Assembly: GCF_013256425.1 (NCBI RefSeq)
Contig: NZ_CP053904.1
Location: 558,001-622,000 of the forward strand
Length of the DNA stretch: 64,000 bases
Source: Hymenobacter sp. BRD67
GTDB lineage: Bacteria > Bacteroidota > Bacteroidia > Cytophagales > Hymenobacteraceae
Direction of reading: 5' to 3'
Shown: piece by piece, positions 31,310 to 39,981 of the stretch
How the letters are laid out: every line of letters begins with the position of its first letter
How positions within the stretch are numbered: the stretch's first letter is position 1
Made by a program: the position numbers and the translations under genes
The notes under the pieces: model-generated
Told to the model about the DNA's origin: nothing
The model's database searches: none
What the model saw: only the letters and a program-made list of their open reading frames with translations

Positions 31310-32176
31310 ATGAAGCCTGCCACCCTGCCTGTGCTGCCGCTGGCGGCCTTTCCGCCGCCCGAGGCCGCGCCGGCCGGCCGCCGGCCTTACTACGTGCAGC
31401 GCCTCGAAAGCCACGCGGCGCGGTTTCCGGGCGTGAGCGCGCCGCACGCGCACGACTTCTACCTGCTGCTGTATATCACGCAGGGCAGCGGCACGCACAC
31501 CATCGACTTGCAGACTTACGAGCTGCGGCCGGGCGCGCTGTTCTTCCTCGCGCCAGGGCAGGTGCACGGCTGGGCGCTGAGTGCCGACGCAGCGGGCTAC
31601 ATCGTGTTTTTCGAGGCTGCATTCTACCACCGCTACTACCCGGCTGGTCGCCTGCACAGCTACCCGTTTTTCGACCCCGGCCACTTGCCGGTGTGCTACC
31701 TGCTGGTCGGTAATAATAGGCTATTATCTATATTTGAGCAGCTGTGGCAGGAAGTCAGTACAACGCCTACCGATGAGGTGGTGGCTGCCTACCTGTTTCT
31801 GGCGCTGGAGCTGGCGGCCCGCGCCTACCCGGCCGCGCCCGCGCCGGCTGCCGCGCTGGGCCGGCAGCAGGTGCGCGAGTTCAGCCGGCTGCTCAACCAG
31901 CACTTTCGCCGCGAAAAAACCGTGGCCTTCTACGCCGGGCAGCTGAGCGTGACGCCCAATCACCTCACGGCCATCTGCCGGCGCGTGGTAGGGCATCCGG
32001 CGCGCGAGCTCATCCTGGCCCGCGTGATGGCCGAGGCCCGGCGCCTGCTTCATCACTCTGCCGATTCGGTGGCGCAGCTGGCCGCCGCGCTGGGCTACGA
32101 CGACGCCTCGTACTTCAGCCGGGCCTTCAAAAAACACGTAGGCGTAACTCCCGAGGCCTTTCGGCGGCAGCGTTGA
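31310..32176 (+). CDS. AraC family transcriptional regulator
   Basis: 288 aa from ATG 31310. The N-terminal half is a cupin-type sensor: HAHDFYLLLYITQGSGTHTID with the two histidine-like cupin positions, and LRPGALFFLAPGQVHGW with the third. The C-terminal 100 residues are the double helix-turn-helix: VAFYAGQLSVTPNHLTAICRRVVG and VAQLAAALGYDDASYFSRAFKKHVGVTP, with the classic GYDDxSYFSRAFKK end. It should activate a nearby or distant gene on binding a small molecule; no target is evident. The long in-frame upstream extension is ignored because it lies inside the previous gene. Confidence 0.93.
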   Translation: MKPATLPVLPLAAFPPPEAAPAGRRPYYVQRLESHAARFPGVSAPHAHDFYLLLYITQGSGTHTIDLQTYELRPGALFFLAPGQVHGWALSADAAGYIVFFEAAFYHRYYPAGRLHSYPFFDPGHLPVCYLLVGNNRLLSIFEQLWQEVSTTPTDEVVAAYLFLALELAARAYPAAPAPAAALGRQQVREFSRLLNQHFRREKTVAFYAGQLSVTPNHLTAICRRVVGHPARELILARVMAEARRLLHHSADSVAQLAAALGYDDASYFSRAFKKHVGVTPEAFRRQR

Positions 32177-32265
32177 TTTGTGCGGTGTTTGCCCGCGCGC
32201 GGCCCTGTTGGCGGGTAACGGGGGCCGGTACCTTTGCCGGGTCATCTTTTTGCTTCCTGCTGGCT

Positions 32266-32676
32266 ATGTCTGCTGCTATTGCTCCCATCGAATCTTCCGC
32301 GCTGGCCTTGCTGGCGCTGCGCTGCCCGCGCTGCCACCAGGGCAAGCTATTCTCGTATTCGGCCTTGAATCTTACTAAGTTTACCGCAATGCCGGCCGAG
32401 TGCCCCGTGTGCGGGCAGACGTTTGAGCCTGAGCCAGGATTTTATTTCGGGGCCATGTACATCAGCTTTGGCTTTGCGGTCGGCACGTTTGCCGTCGTGG
32501 GCCTGCTGCTCAATTTCCTGGCCGGCGACCCGCCACTATGGGTGTACATCGCGGCCGTGGCCGCCATCACGCTGATATCGACGCCGCTGGTGTTCCGCTA
32601 CTCGCGGGCGCTGATGCTGTACCTGTTTGGCGGCACGCGCTACGACCCCAAAAGGGCCGCCCGGCATCAGCACTAG
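32266..32676 (+). CDS. DUF983 family membrane protein with zinc ribbon
   Basis: 136 aa from ATG 32266. Two Cys pairs (ALRCPRCHQGKLF and AECPVCGQTFEPEPGFYFGAMYIS) form a probable zinc ribbon, followed by two transmembrane helices (FAVGTFAVVGLLLNFL and WVYIAAVAAITLISTPLVF). This is the DUF983 pattern. Role unknown; related proteins often neighbour cytochrome oxidase genes in Alphaproteobacteria, but that context is absent here. The start shortly after the AraC gene suggests separate initiation. Confidence 0.88.
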   Translation: MSAAIAPIESSALALLALRCPRCHQGKLFSYSALNLTKFTAMPAECPVCGQTFEPEPGFYFGAMYISFGFAVGTFAVVGLLLNFLAGDPPLWVYIAAVAAITLISTPLVFRYSRALMLYLFGGTRYDPKRAARHQH

Positions 32677-32694
32677 TAAACTGCCTGAAATCAC

Positions 32695-32732
32695 AAAAAA
32701 AGGACCGCTGCTGAAGTAGCGGTCCTTTTTTG
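32695..32732. terminator. Terminator after the DUF983 gene
   Basis: AAAAAAGGACCGCT pairs with AGCGGTCCTTTTTT across an 8-10-nt loop. It starts 18 nt after the DUF983 stop and works in both directions. Confidence 0.88.
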
Positions 32733-32911
32733 TGGTTTTATCTTTGTTCGGGCACTAGCAACATTGCTAGCAACTTAAGTATCAGCTACGTTTGAGCTTA
32801 TAAAAGCGGCCGGCTGATTGCACGCCGAAGGGCGTTGCGCCAGCCCGGCACTCCTGAACAGGCCGGGCGTTTCCTGCGTACTACATAAGAGCCTAACCAC
32901 GCGCTGTCCGT

Positions 32912-33549
32912 ATGCATTCCGACGACCACTCTCCCGACGCGGCCAACCCCACGCCGCCTGGCCCTTCGCGCCGCTCCTTCCTCAAGCAAACCGGTGGTTT
33001 GCTGGGTGTGGCGCTGGCTCCGCCTATCGCCAGTCAGGCCGAAGTTCTGGCTGAAAAGCTGGCCCCGCCAGCCCCGTTATCTCGGGCGCTACCAACGTTA
33101 GCCTGTCCATCAACGGCCAGGCCAAGAACCTGCGCCTCGAGCCGCGCACCACGCTGCTCGACGCCCTGCGCGAGCATCTCGACCTCACGGGCACCAAGAA
33201 GGGCTGCGACCACGGGCAGTGCGGCGCCTGCACCGTGCACGTCGATGGCCGCCGCGTCAACTCGTGCCTCACGCTGGCCGTGATGGCCCAGGGCAAGCAG
33301 GTTACTACCATCGAGGGCCTGGCGAAAGGGGAGGAGCTGCATCCCATGCAGGAGGCTTTCCTTAAGCACGACGGCTTCCAGTGCGGCTACTGCACGCCGG
33401 GCCAGATTATGTCGGGCGTAGCCTGCGTGAAAGAAGGCCACGCCGGTACTGATGACCAGGCCCGTGAGTGGATGAGTGGCAACCTCTGCCGCTGCGGCGC
33501 TTACCCCAACATTCTGGCCGCTGTGCGCGAAGTGGCTGGCCACAGCTAG
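32912..33549 (+). CDS. Tat-exported [2Fe-2S] subunit of a molybdenum hydroxylase (YagT/PaoA-like), one frame break
   Basis: Reconstructed length 212 aa. The N-terminus has a twin-arginine signal (PSRRSFLKQTGGLLGVALA), so the enzyme is exported folded. The first cluster motif is GTKKGCDHGQCGACTV (Cys pattern of the plant-type ferredoxin domain) and the second is DGFQCGYCTPGQIM with SGNLCRCGAYPNI at the end. The frame breaks at the CCCC at 33072-33075; one C restores SGATNVSLSINGQ. With the FAD (33621) and molybdenum (34695) subunits this forms a PaoABC-type aldehyde oxidoreductase. The final codons run into the hairpin repeat at 33549. Confidence 0.88.
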
Positions 33550-33616
33550 TAGCGCGGACTTTGTAGTTCGGGTTCATCTCTATCGCTTCAAACGCGGACT
33601 ACAACGTCCGCGCTAC
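33549..33616. repeat. Interspersed hairpin repeat, second copy of the TAGCGCGGACT type
   Basis: Arms at about 33549-33570 and 33593-33616 pair with two or three mismatches, and share TAGCGCGGACTTT.TAGT with the perfect hairpin at 12029-12091. It lies between the first two genes of the hydroxylase operon and ends just before the next ATG at 33621. It may alter the ratio of subunits. Confidence 0.7.
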
Positions 33617-33620
33617 CATT

Positions 33621-34601
33621 ATGAACAATTTTGCCTACACGCAGGCCAGCACCACAAAGGAGGCCGCCACGGCCAGGGAAGCCGATAAGCAGGCTGCTTT
33701 TATTGGGGGTGGCACTACGCTGCTCGACATTATGAAGTCGAATATCGAGCAGCACTCCCTGCTGATTGATATTAACAAGCTGCCGTTATTGGGTATCGAG
33801 AACGGCGCGTCCGGCCTGCGCATCGGGGCGCTGGAGCGCATGAGCGACGTGGGCGAGCACCCGCTGGTGGTGCAGAACTACCCCGTTATTTCGCAGGCGC
33901 TGCTGGCTTCGGCCTCGCCGCAGCTGCGCAATATGGCCAGCATGGGCGGCAACCTCTTGCAGAAAACGCGTTGCGGCTATTACCGCGACGTGGCTTTCCC
34001 GTGCAATAAGCGGGTGCCCGGCTCGGGCTGCCCCGCCCAAACCGGCGACAACCGCACGCTGGCCATTCTGGGTGGCTCGCCGAGTTGCATCGCTACCCAC
34101 CCCTCCGACCTAGCCGTGGCGCTGGTGGCGCTCGAAGCCAGGCTCACGCTGGAAAGTGCTAAGGGCACGACCCGCACGGTGCCGCTGGCCGACTTCTACA
34201 AGCTGCCCGGCTCGACTCCGCATATTGAAAACCATCTGGCGCCCGGCGAACTGATTACCGCCATTACCGTACCGGCCGCCGCGCACGCCCGCAAGTCGCA
34301 CTACCTCAAGGTGCGCGACCGCGCCTCGTATGCCTACGCGCTGGTATCGGCCGCCGTGGGGCTCGACGTGCAGGGCGGCGCCATCCACTCGGCGCGGGTG
34401 GCGCTGGGCGGGGTGGGCACCGTGCCCTGGCGCGTGCCGGCCGTGGAGAAAGCGCTGGTGGGCAAGGCTCCAACGGAAGACAACTTTCGCGCCGCCGCCG
34501 CGCTGGCCGTGCGCGACGCGTCGCCGCGTGAGCACAACAAATTCAAAGTCGAGCTGGCCCAGCGCACGCTGGTGCGGGCCCTGCTGGAGGTAACAGCGTA
34601 G
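33621..34601 (+). CDS. FAD-binding subunit of the molybdenum hydroxylase (YagS/PaoB-like)
   Basis: 326 aa. The FAD domain reads AAFIGGGTTLLDIMKSNIEQH with the Gly-rich FAD loop, followed by IGALERMSDVGEHP, NMASMGGNLLQKTRCGYYRD and an unusual Cys-rich stretch (RVPGSGCPAQTGDNRTLAILG). The Cys residues there match those that bind an extra [4Fe-4S] cluster in PaoB. The C-terminal half is the CO-dehydrogenase flavoprotein C-terminal domain. It passes electrons from the molybdenum site through the [2Fe-2S] subunit to a final acceptor. No frame breaks here. Confidence 0.92.
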   Translation: MNNFAYTQASTTKEAATAREADKQAAFIGGGTTLLDIMKSNIEQHSLLIDINKLPLLGIENGASGLRIGALERMSDVGEHPLVVQNYPVISQALLASASPQLRNMASMGGNLLQKTRCGYYRDVAFPCNKRVPGSGCPAQTGDNRTLAILGGSPSCIATHPSDLAVALVALEARLTLESAKGTTRTVPLADFYKLPGSTPHIENHLAPGELITAITVPAAAHARKSHYLKVRDRASYAYALVSAAVGLDVQGGAIHSARVALGGVGTVPWRVPAVEKALVGKAPTEDNFRAAAALAVRDASPREHNKFKVELAQRTLVRALLEVTA

Positions 34602-34694
34602 GGTGCCGGCTTGCTCCTGCCCGGCGGCCGGGCCATTCTTATCATCCTAATTGTCGTTCATTCGACGGGCGGGGCAACCCCGCATCCTACTTAT

Positions 34695-37025
34695 ATGTCT
34701 GCTGAACCCCAATTTTTTGACCAGCCGGGCGGCTTCGTAGGCCAGCCGCTGGTTCGCGTGGAGGGCCGCGAGAAAGTAACCGGCCGGGCCAAGTATTCGG
34801 CCGAGTTTCCGCTGCCGGGCCTTACCTACGGCGTACTGGCCACCAGTACCGTAGCGAAGGGCAAAATTCAACGTATCGACACATCGGCCGCCGCTCGTGA
34901 GCCGGGCGTTATTGCCGTGCTCACCCACCAGAACCTGCCCAAGCTGGCTAAAACGCCCAACGATGCGGCCGGCAAAAAGGACATTGGAGCCCGATGGGTT
35001 TTCTGCCCCTTACCGGCGATGAGATTTTCTACGCCGCGCAGCCAGTGGCGCTTGTGGTGGCCGACACCCTCGACCATGCGCTGCACGCCGCCACGCTCGT
35101 GCAAGTGACGTATCAGCAAACCGGCGCTCCCATCGCCAGCTTCCTCGACCCCAAAGCCGAGCTGTTTGACCCCAAAAGGTGCAGGACGGCAAGCAGGATG
35201 GCCACACCCGCCGCGGCGATGCGCAGGGTGCCTTCAAGAGCGCGCCCATTCAGCTAACGGCGACTTATAACCACCCGGTCTATAACCACAACCCGATGGA
35301 GCCGGGCTCGACTACCGCGCACTGGGAGGCGCCCGACCGCCTCGTGGTGTACGAATCGACGCAGGGCGTCACGCGCACGCAGTCGGCGCTGACGGCCATG
35401 CTGGGCATTCCGCGCGAGCAGATTCGGGTGATTACCAAGTACCTGGGCGGTGGCTTTGGCTGCAAGGGCTCGTGCTGGCCGCACACCGTGCTTACGGTGC
35501 AGGCCGCCAAAGCGGTGGGCCGCCCCGTGAAGCTGATGCTCACCCGCAAGCAGATGTTTACGAGCATGGGCCACCGCGAAGACCAGACCCAGACCGTGCA
35601 GCTCGGCGCAACGGCCGACGGCAGGATTACGTCGATAGTTCATACCAAAACGTCGACCACTTCGCCCTGGGACAACTATGCCGAGTCGAACTCGAAGATA
35701 TTGGATATGCTCTATGCGACGCCCAACTTTGAGGCGACGTACCAGCTGGCGCGGGCCAACGTCATGACTTCCACGTTTATGCGGGCTCCCGGCGAGGCGC
35801 CGGGCTCGTTTGCCATTGAGTGCTCGATGGATGACCTGGCCTATAAAATCGGTGTCGACCCCATCGAAATCCGACTGCGTAACCACGCCGACCACGACTA
35901 CAGCACCGGCCACCCTGGAGCAGTAAAAGCCTGAAGCAGTGCTACGCCCGCGGGGCCGAGCTGTTTGGCTGGAGCAAGCGCAACCCCCAGCCGGGCGCCA
36001 CCCGCGACGGCCGCTACCTTGTGGGCATGGGCATGGCTTCGGCCAGCTATCCGGTGCACAACTCGCAGGGCACCGCCCGCGCCCGTCTGTATGCCGACGG
36101 CCACGCCGTGGTGCAGTCGGGCGCAACCGACCTCGGCACCGGCACCTACACGGTAATGACCCAGGTGGCCGCCGACGCGCTGGGTTTGCCGATGGAGAAA
36201 ATCCGCTTCGAGCTGGGCGATACCAACCTGCCTACCGCACCCAACTCGGGCGGCTCGGTGGCCGCCGGCACGGTCTCGTCGTCGGTTTATATGGCCGCGC
36301 AGGACGTGTGGCAGAAGCTAATTAAAGTGGCGGTGGTCGATAAAAAATCGCCGCTTTTTAAAGCCAAGCCCGAAGAGGTGACGGTCGAAAAGGGGCGCCT
36401 CTTCCTGAAAAAAGATGCCAGCAAAGGCGAAAGCTTTGCCGACCTCATGAAGCGGGCCGAAATGACCGATATCGAAGGCATGGGCCAGGGTAAGTACGGT
36501 TCGGGCTACGAAACCGGGCAGTCGGGCAGCCCGGCCGGACCCGGCAACAACACCGACTCGGCTGGCATACACGCCATGCATTCGTTCGGGGCGCACTTCT
36601 GTGAGGTGCGGGTCGATATGGACCTGGGCACCGTGCGCGTGTCGAAGTGGGTGAGCGTGATGGGCGCGGGCCGCATTCTGAACGCTCAAACTGCCCGCAG
36701 CCAGATTATCGGCGGTGCCATCTTCGGCATCGGCTCGGCTTTGATGGAAGAAACCATCCGCGACCAGCATTTTTCGCGCTATACCAATGCCGACCTGGCT
36801 ACGTACCACGTGCCGGTCAACGCCGATATTCCGGATATGACCGTTGAGTTTGTGGAGGAGCACGACCCGTTTATCAATGCGATGGGGGTGAAGGGTATCG
36901 GCGAGATTGCGATGGTGGGCGTAGCTGCGGCCGTGGCCAATGCCGTGTACCACGCCACCGGCAAGCGCCTGCGCGACCTGCCCCTGACGCCGGACAAGGT
37001 GCTGATGGGCGGAATAAACAGCTAA
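34695..37025 (+). CDS. Molybdopterin-binding subunit of the molybdenum hydroxylase (YagR/PaoC-like), frame broken three times
   Basis: Reconstructed length 777 aa, normal for the family. It starts MSAEPQFFDQPGGFVGQPL and FVGQPLVRVEGREKVTGRAKY is the small Ald_Xan_dh_C start. The large domain has TKYLGGGFGCKG (molybdopterin-binding glycines), MRAPGEAPGSFAIEC, and GMGMASASYPVHN; the catalytic-type Glu lies in KGIGEIAMVG near the end. Breaks at 34989-34991 (one C), near 35176 (one A or G) and near 35920 (one C) each need one added base. It binds the molybdenum-cytosine-dinucleotide cofactor, so the MocA-like gene at 37181 fits. The most fragmented gene in the window. Confidence 0.9.
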
Positions 37026-37049
37026 TTCCTACTAAAGGCATTCCAATAA

Positions 37050-37137
37050 GAACGTCATGCGGAGCGTGTCGAAGCATCTCTGCCGCGCCGCTAGGGTCGT
37101 TCGGCAGAGATGCTTCGACACGCTCCGCATGACGTTC
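37050..37137. repeat. Long hairpin repeat, GAACGTCATGCGGAGCGTG type
   Basis: The arms at 37050-37085 and 37102-37137 are exact 36-nt reverse complements with a 16-nt loop. A diverged relative lies at 39874-39981, sharing GAACGTCATGC and CGAAGCA. It is found between the hydroxylase and MocA genes. It is a non-coding interspersed repeat. Confidence 0.85.
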
Positions 37138-37180
37138 CTTTGGGTTAATCAATAAACAACCACGCAATACCACACACCTC

Positions 37181-37786
37181 ATGCACAACGACCCCCTTGC
37201 CACCGTGGGCCTGCTGCTGCTGGCGGCCGGCTCGTCGTCGCGCCTGGCGCGCCCCAAGCAGCTGCTGCCCTACCAGGGCAAAACCCTGCTGCGCCACGCC
37301 GCCGAGGTGGCCGTGGCCTCGCCCTGCCGCCCGCTGGTGCTCGTAACCGGGGCGCTTCACGATGGGCTGCTGCCCGAAATCGCCGGCCTGCCCTTCCACG
37401 TAGTGCGCAACGATAATTGGGCCGATGGCATGGGCGGCAGCATCGCCGCCGGTCTCGCCGAGCTCGAAACGGCCGCTGAAGGCCCCAAAGCAGATGCCGT
37501 GGTGGTCATTCTTTGCGACCAGCCGCTACTCACCCCCGAGGTTATCGGCGAGCTGATTGTACAGTTTCAGGCCACCCGGCAGCCGGTCGTGGCGTCGGCC
37601 TACGCGGGCATCCAGGGCGTACCGGCACTGTTTGGCCGCGCTATTTTTCCGCAGCTGCTGGCGCTGCGCGGGGCCAGCGGGGCGCGCGAGCTGTTGCAGC
37701 AGTACGCCCACCTGCCCAGCGTAGCCTTCCCCGGCGGCGCCACCGACGTGGATACCGAGGCGCAGTACGCGGCGCTGGCGCCGTAG
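37181..37786 (+). CDS. MocA-like molybdenum cofactor cytidylyltransferase
   Basis: 201 aa. VGLLLLAAGSSSRLARPKQLLPYQGKTLLRH is the nucleotidyltransferase P-loop-like LxAGxSxRxGxxK motif. VVILCDQPLLTP gives the metal-binding Asp, and GVPALFGRAIFPQL closes the domain. MocA joins CMP to the molybdopterin cofactor, giving the cytosine dinucleotide form needed by PaoABC-type enzymes. The location directly after the hydroxylase operon supports this. No XdhC/PaoD-like insertion factor is seen in the window. Confidence 0.88.
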   Translation: MHNDPLATVGLLLLAAGSSSRLARPKQLLPYQGKTLLRHAAEVAVASPCRPLVLVTGALHDGLLPEIAGLPFHVVRNDNWADGMGGSIAAGLAELETAAEGPKADAVVVILCDQPLLTPEVIGELIVQFQATRQPVVASAYAGIQGVPALFGRAIFPQLLALRGASGARELLQQYAHLPSVAFPGGATDVDTEAQYAALAP

Positions 37787-37870
37787 ATTACCGCCGTGTT
37801 ATGCCGCGTTGTGGATGTCCGAAATCCGTTACCTTAGCCGGGTGCGCGCTACTTCCCGCGCCGCTGTTTC

Positions 37871-39297
37871 ATGGCTGCACCCGCTACGCTACCGGCTTCC
37901 ACGCCCGGCACCGTCGAAAAAGACAACAAGCGCATCACCAACGGCTGGACGTTCTACGACTGGGCCAACTCGGTATATCCGCTCGTTATTACCAGTAGTA
38001 TTTTTCCTATATATTGGTCGAGTGTTATTAAGCAGATAACCCATACCGATAACGGGCAGAGTCCGGTGAGCTTTCTGGGGATGCAGGTGCCGGGAACTTC
38101 GCTGCTCAACTACGCCATCTCGGCCTCGTTTCTGCTCATTGCCTTGGTTAGTCCGTTTCTGACATCGCTGGCCGATTTTTCGGGGCGGAAGAAGCTGTTT
38201 TTACAGGTGTTTTGCTACATCGGGGCCGCGGCGTGCGCCGGACTGTATTTCTTTGGTCCCGACACCCTTACCCTCTCTACCTTCATCTTCGTGGCGGCTA
38301 CGGTGGGTTTTTCGGGCAGTATTGTGTTTTACAATTCTTACCTGCCCGAAATCAGCTCCGAGGAGAAGTTCGACTCGCTGTCGGCCAAAGGCTTTTCGAT
38401 GGGCTACGTGGGCTCGGTAATCTTACTGGTTATCTGCCTGGTCATAAATCAGTTTCACGATAAAATCGGGATTGGTGGGGCGCGGGCGGCGCAGCTGTCT
38501 TTTCTGCTCACGGGCCTGTGGTGGGCGGGCTTCGCCCAGATTCCGTTTGCCACGCTGCCGCCCGACCTGGGCCGCCCGGCCGATGCGCCGGCGGCGGAGG
38601 GCGGCTGGCTGCTCAACGGCTTCCGCGAGTTGGGCAGAGTATGGGACCAGCTCCGGCAGCTGCCCAACGTGAAGAAGTTTTTGCTCGCCTACTTCACCTA
38701 CAACATGGGCGTGCAAACGGTGATGTACGTGGCCACGCTGTTCGGTACCGACGAGCTGCACCTCGAATCCGGTTCGCTCATTCTCACCATCCTGCTGCTG
38801 CAAGTGGTAGCTATTGCCGGGGCTTGGCTGTTTGCCAAACTTTCCGAGCGCATCGGCAACACGCGGGCCTTGAGCTGGTCGGTGTTTATCTGGATGTTGA
38901 TTTGCATTGCGGGCTACTTCGTGCAGGCCGGCTGGAGCTTCTACGCGCTGGCTTCCGTTATCGGCCTCACGATGGGCGCCATCCAGAGCCTGAGCCGCTC
39001 AACTTACTCTAAGATTATCCCCGAAAATACGCCCAACTCGGCCGCGTTTTTCAGCTTTTTCGATGTAACCGAAAAGCTCAGCATTGTTATCGGCACGGCC
39101 ACGTTTGGTATCATCAACCAGGTGACGGGCTCGATGCGCAACAGCATCCTGGCTCTGATTGTGTTCTTCATCCTGGGGCTGATTTTCCTGCTTCAGCTGC
39201 GCGGCAAGAAGCTGCGCGAAGACCCGGCCGATGCTTCCTTCCTGCCGCCCCGCCCGCTTCGGCCCCGGCCGAGATGGGCCGCCCCCAAACTGTTTAG
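37871..39297 (+). CDS. UMF1-type MFS transporter, one frame break at the C-terminus
   Basis: Reconstructed length 475 aa with about 12 transmembrane helices. NGWTFYDWANSVYPLVITSSIFPIYW is the typical UMF1 (vacuole-effluxer, Atg22-like) N-terminus, PEISSEEKFDSLSAKGFSMGYVGS and SRSTYSKIIPENTPNSAAFFSFFDVTEKLSIVIG are conserved loops. The current frame runs into the next gene; one C added near 39247 gives LPAPPASAPAEMGRPQTV and a stop at 39295-39297, leaving 42 nt to the DinB start. Substrate unknown. The family is related to autophagy amino acid effluxers; that function is not shown here. Confidence 0.9.
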
Positions 39298-39339
39298 CCT
39301 AACTGCGGTTGAGGCAGGTACACGTTCACCCACCACCGT

Positions 39340-39858
39340 ATGCACACTTCCTCCATCCAGCAAAACATTCTCGAAGAGCTCGACCGCGAGCTGGCCGTGA
39401 CGCGCAAAGTTCTCGAGCGCGTGCCCGACGACAAGTTCGACTACCAGCCGCACCCCAAGTCGATGAAAATGGGTACGCTCGCCTCGCACATCGTCAATCT
39501 GCTGATGTTCAAGCAGCTATTTGTGCAAGCCAATGAGCGCGACTTCCTCGACCAGAACGCGCCCAAGCCGCCGCCCAGCCCCACCACTACCGCCGAGCTG
39601 CTGGAGCGCTTCGATAAATTCAGCGCCAGCCTGCGCCAGGCGCTCGGCGAAAGCGACGACGAAAAGCTGACGGATAATTTTGAGCTGCGGCGCGGCGAGC
39701 AGGTGCTCATGAGCCGCCCCAAGGGCGCCGCCCTGCGCATCATGGGCCTCAACCACAGTATCCACCACCGGGGCCAGCTCACGGTGTACCTGCGTCTGCT
39801 CGACATCCCGGTGCCCGGCATTTATGGCGGCTCGGCCGACGAGCCCGGCGGGTTTTAG
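39340..39858 (+). CDS. DinB family protein
   Basis: 172 aa, a four-helix bundle of the DinB/YfiT type. Metal ligands are seen in MGTLASHIVNLL (first His) and in MGLNHSIHHRGQLTVYL (last two histidines). Bacterial DinB-like proteins use such sites for thiol transfer or other unknown reactions. The start is 42 nt after the reconstructed stop of the transporter, so co-transcription is probable. Confidence 0.9.
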   Translation: MHTSSIQQNILEELDRELAVTRKVLERVPDDKFDYQPHPKSMKMGTLASHIVNLLMFKQLFVQANERDFLDQNAPKPPPSPTTTAELLERFDKFSASLRQALGESDDEKLTDNFELRRGEQVLMSRPKGAALRIMGLNHSIHHRGQLTVYLRLLDIPVPGIYGGSADEPGGF

Positions 39859-39873
39859 GTCAGTGAGGTAGAA

Positions 39874-39981
39874 AAAAGAACGTCATGCTGAGCTTGCCGA
39901 AGCAGCTCGCTCGCGCCGTCAGGTTTATAACCCAATTGGCCTGTTAGAGATGCTTCGGTAAGCTCAGCATGACGTTCTTTT
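39874..39981. repeat. Hairpin repeat, GAACGTCATGCTGAGCTTG type
   Basis: Arms at 39874-39904 and 39951-39981 are 31-nt reverse complements with one mismatch. The sequence is a relative of the hairpin at 37050-37137. It lies in the convergent space between the DinB gene and the amidohydrolase gene and touches the stop of the latter, with terminal A and T runs that could also let it act as a terminator. Confidence 0.8.

Noticed and set aside
37050..37137. Insertion sequence ends
   Set aside because: The palindrome has no transposase or enclosed frame and only a 16-nt loop.
39298..39400. C-terminal extension of the MFS transporter into the DinB gene
   Set aside because: It results from a lost base near 39247; the restored frame stops at 39297.
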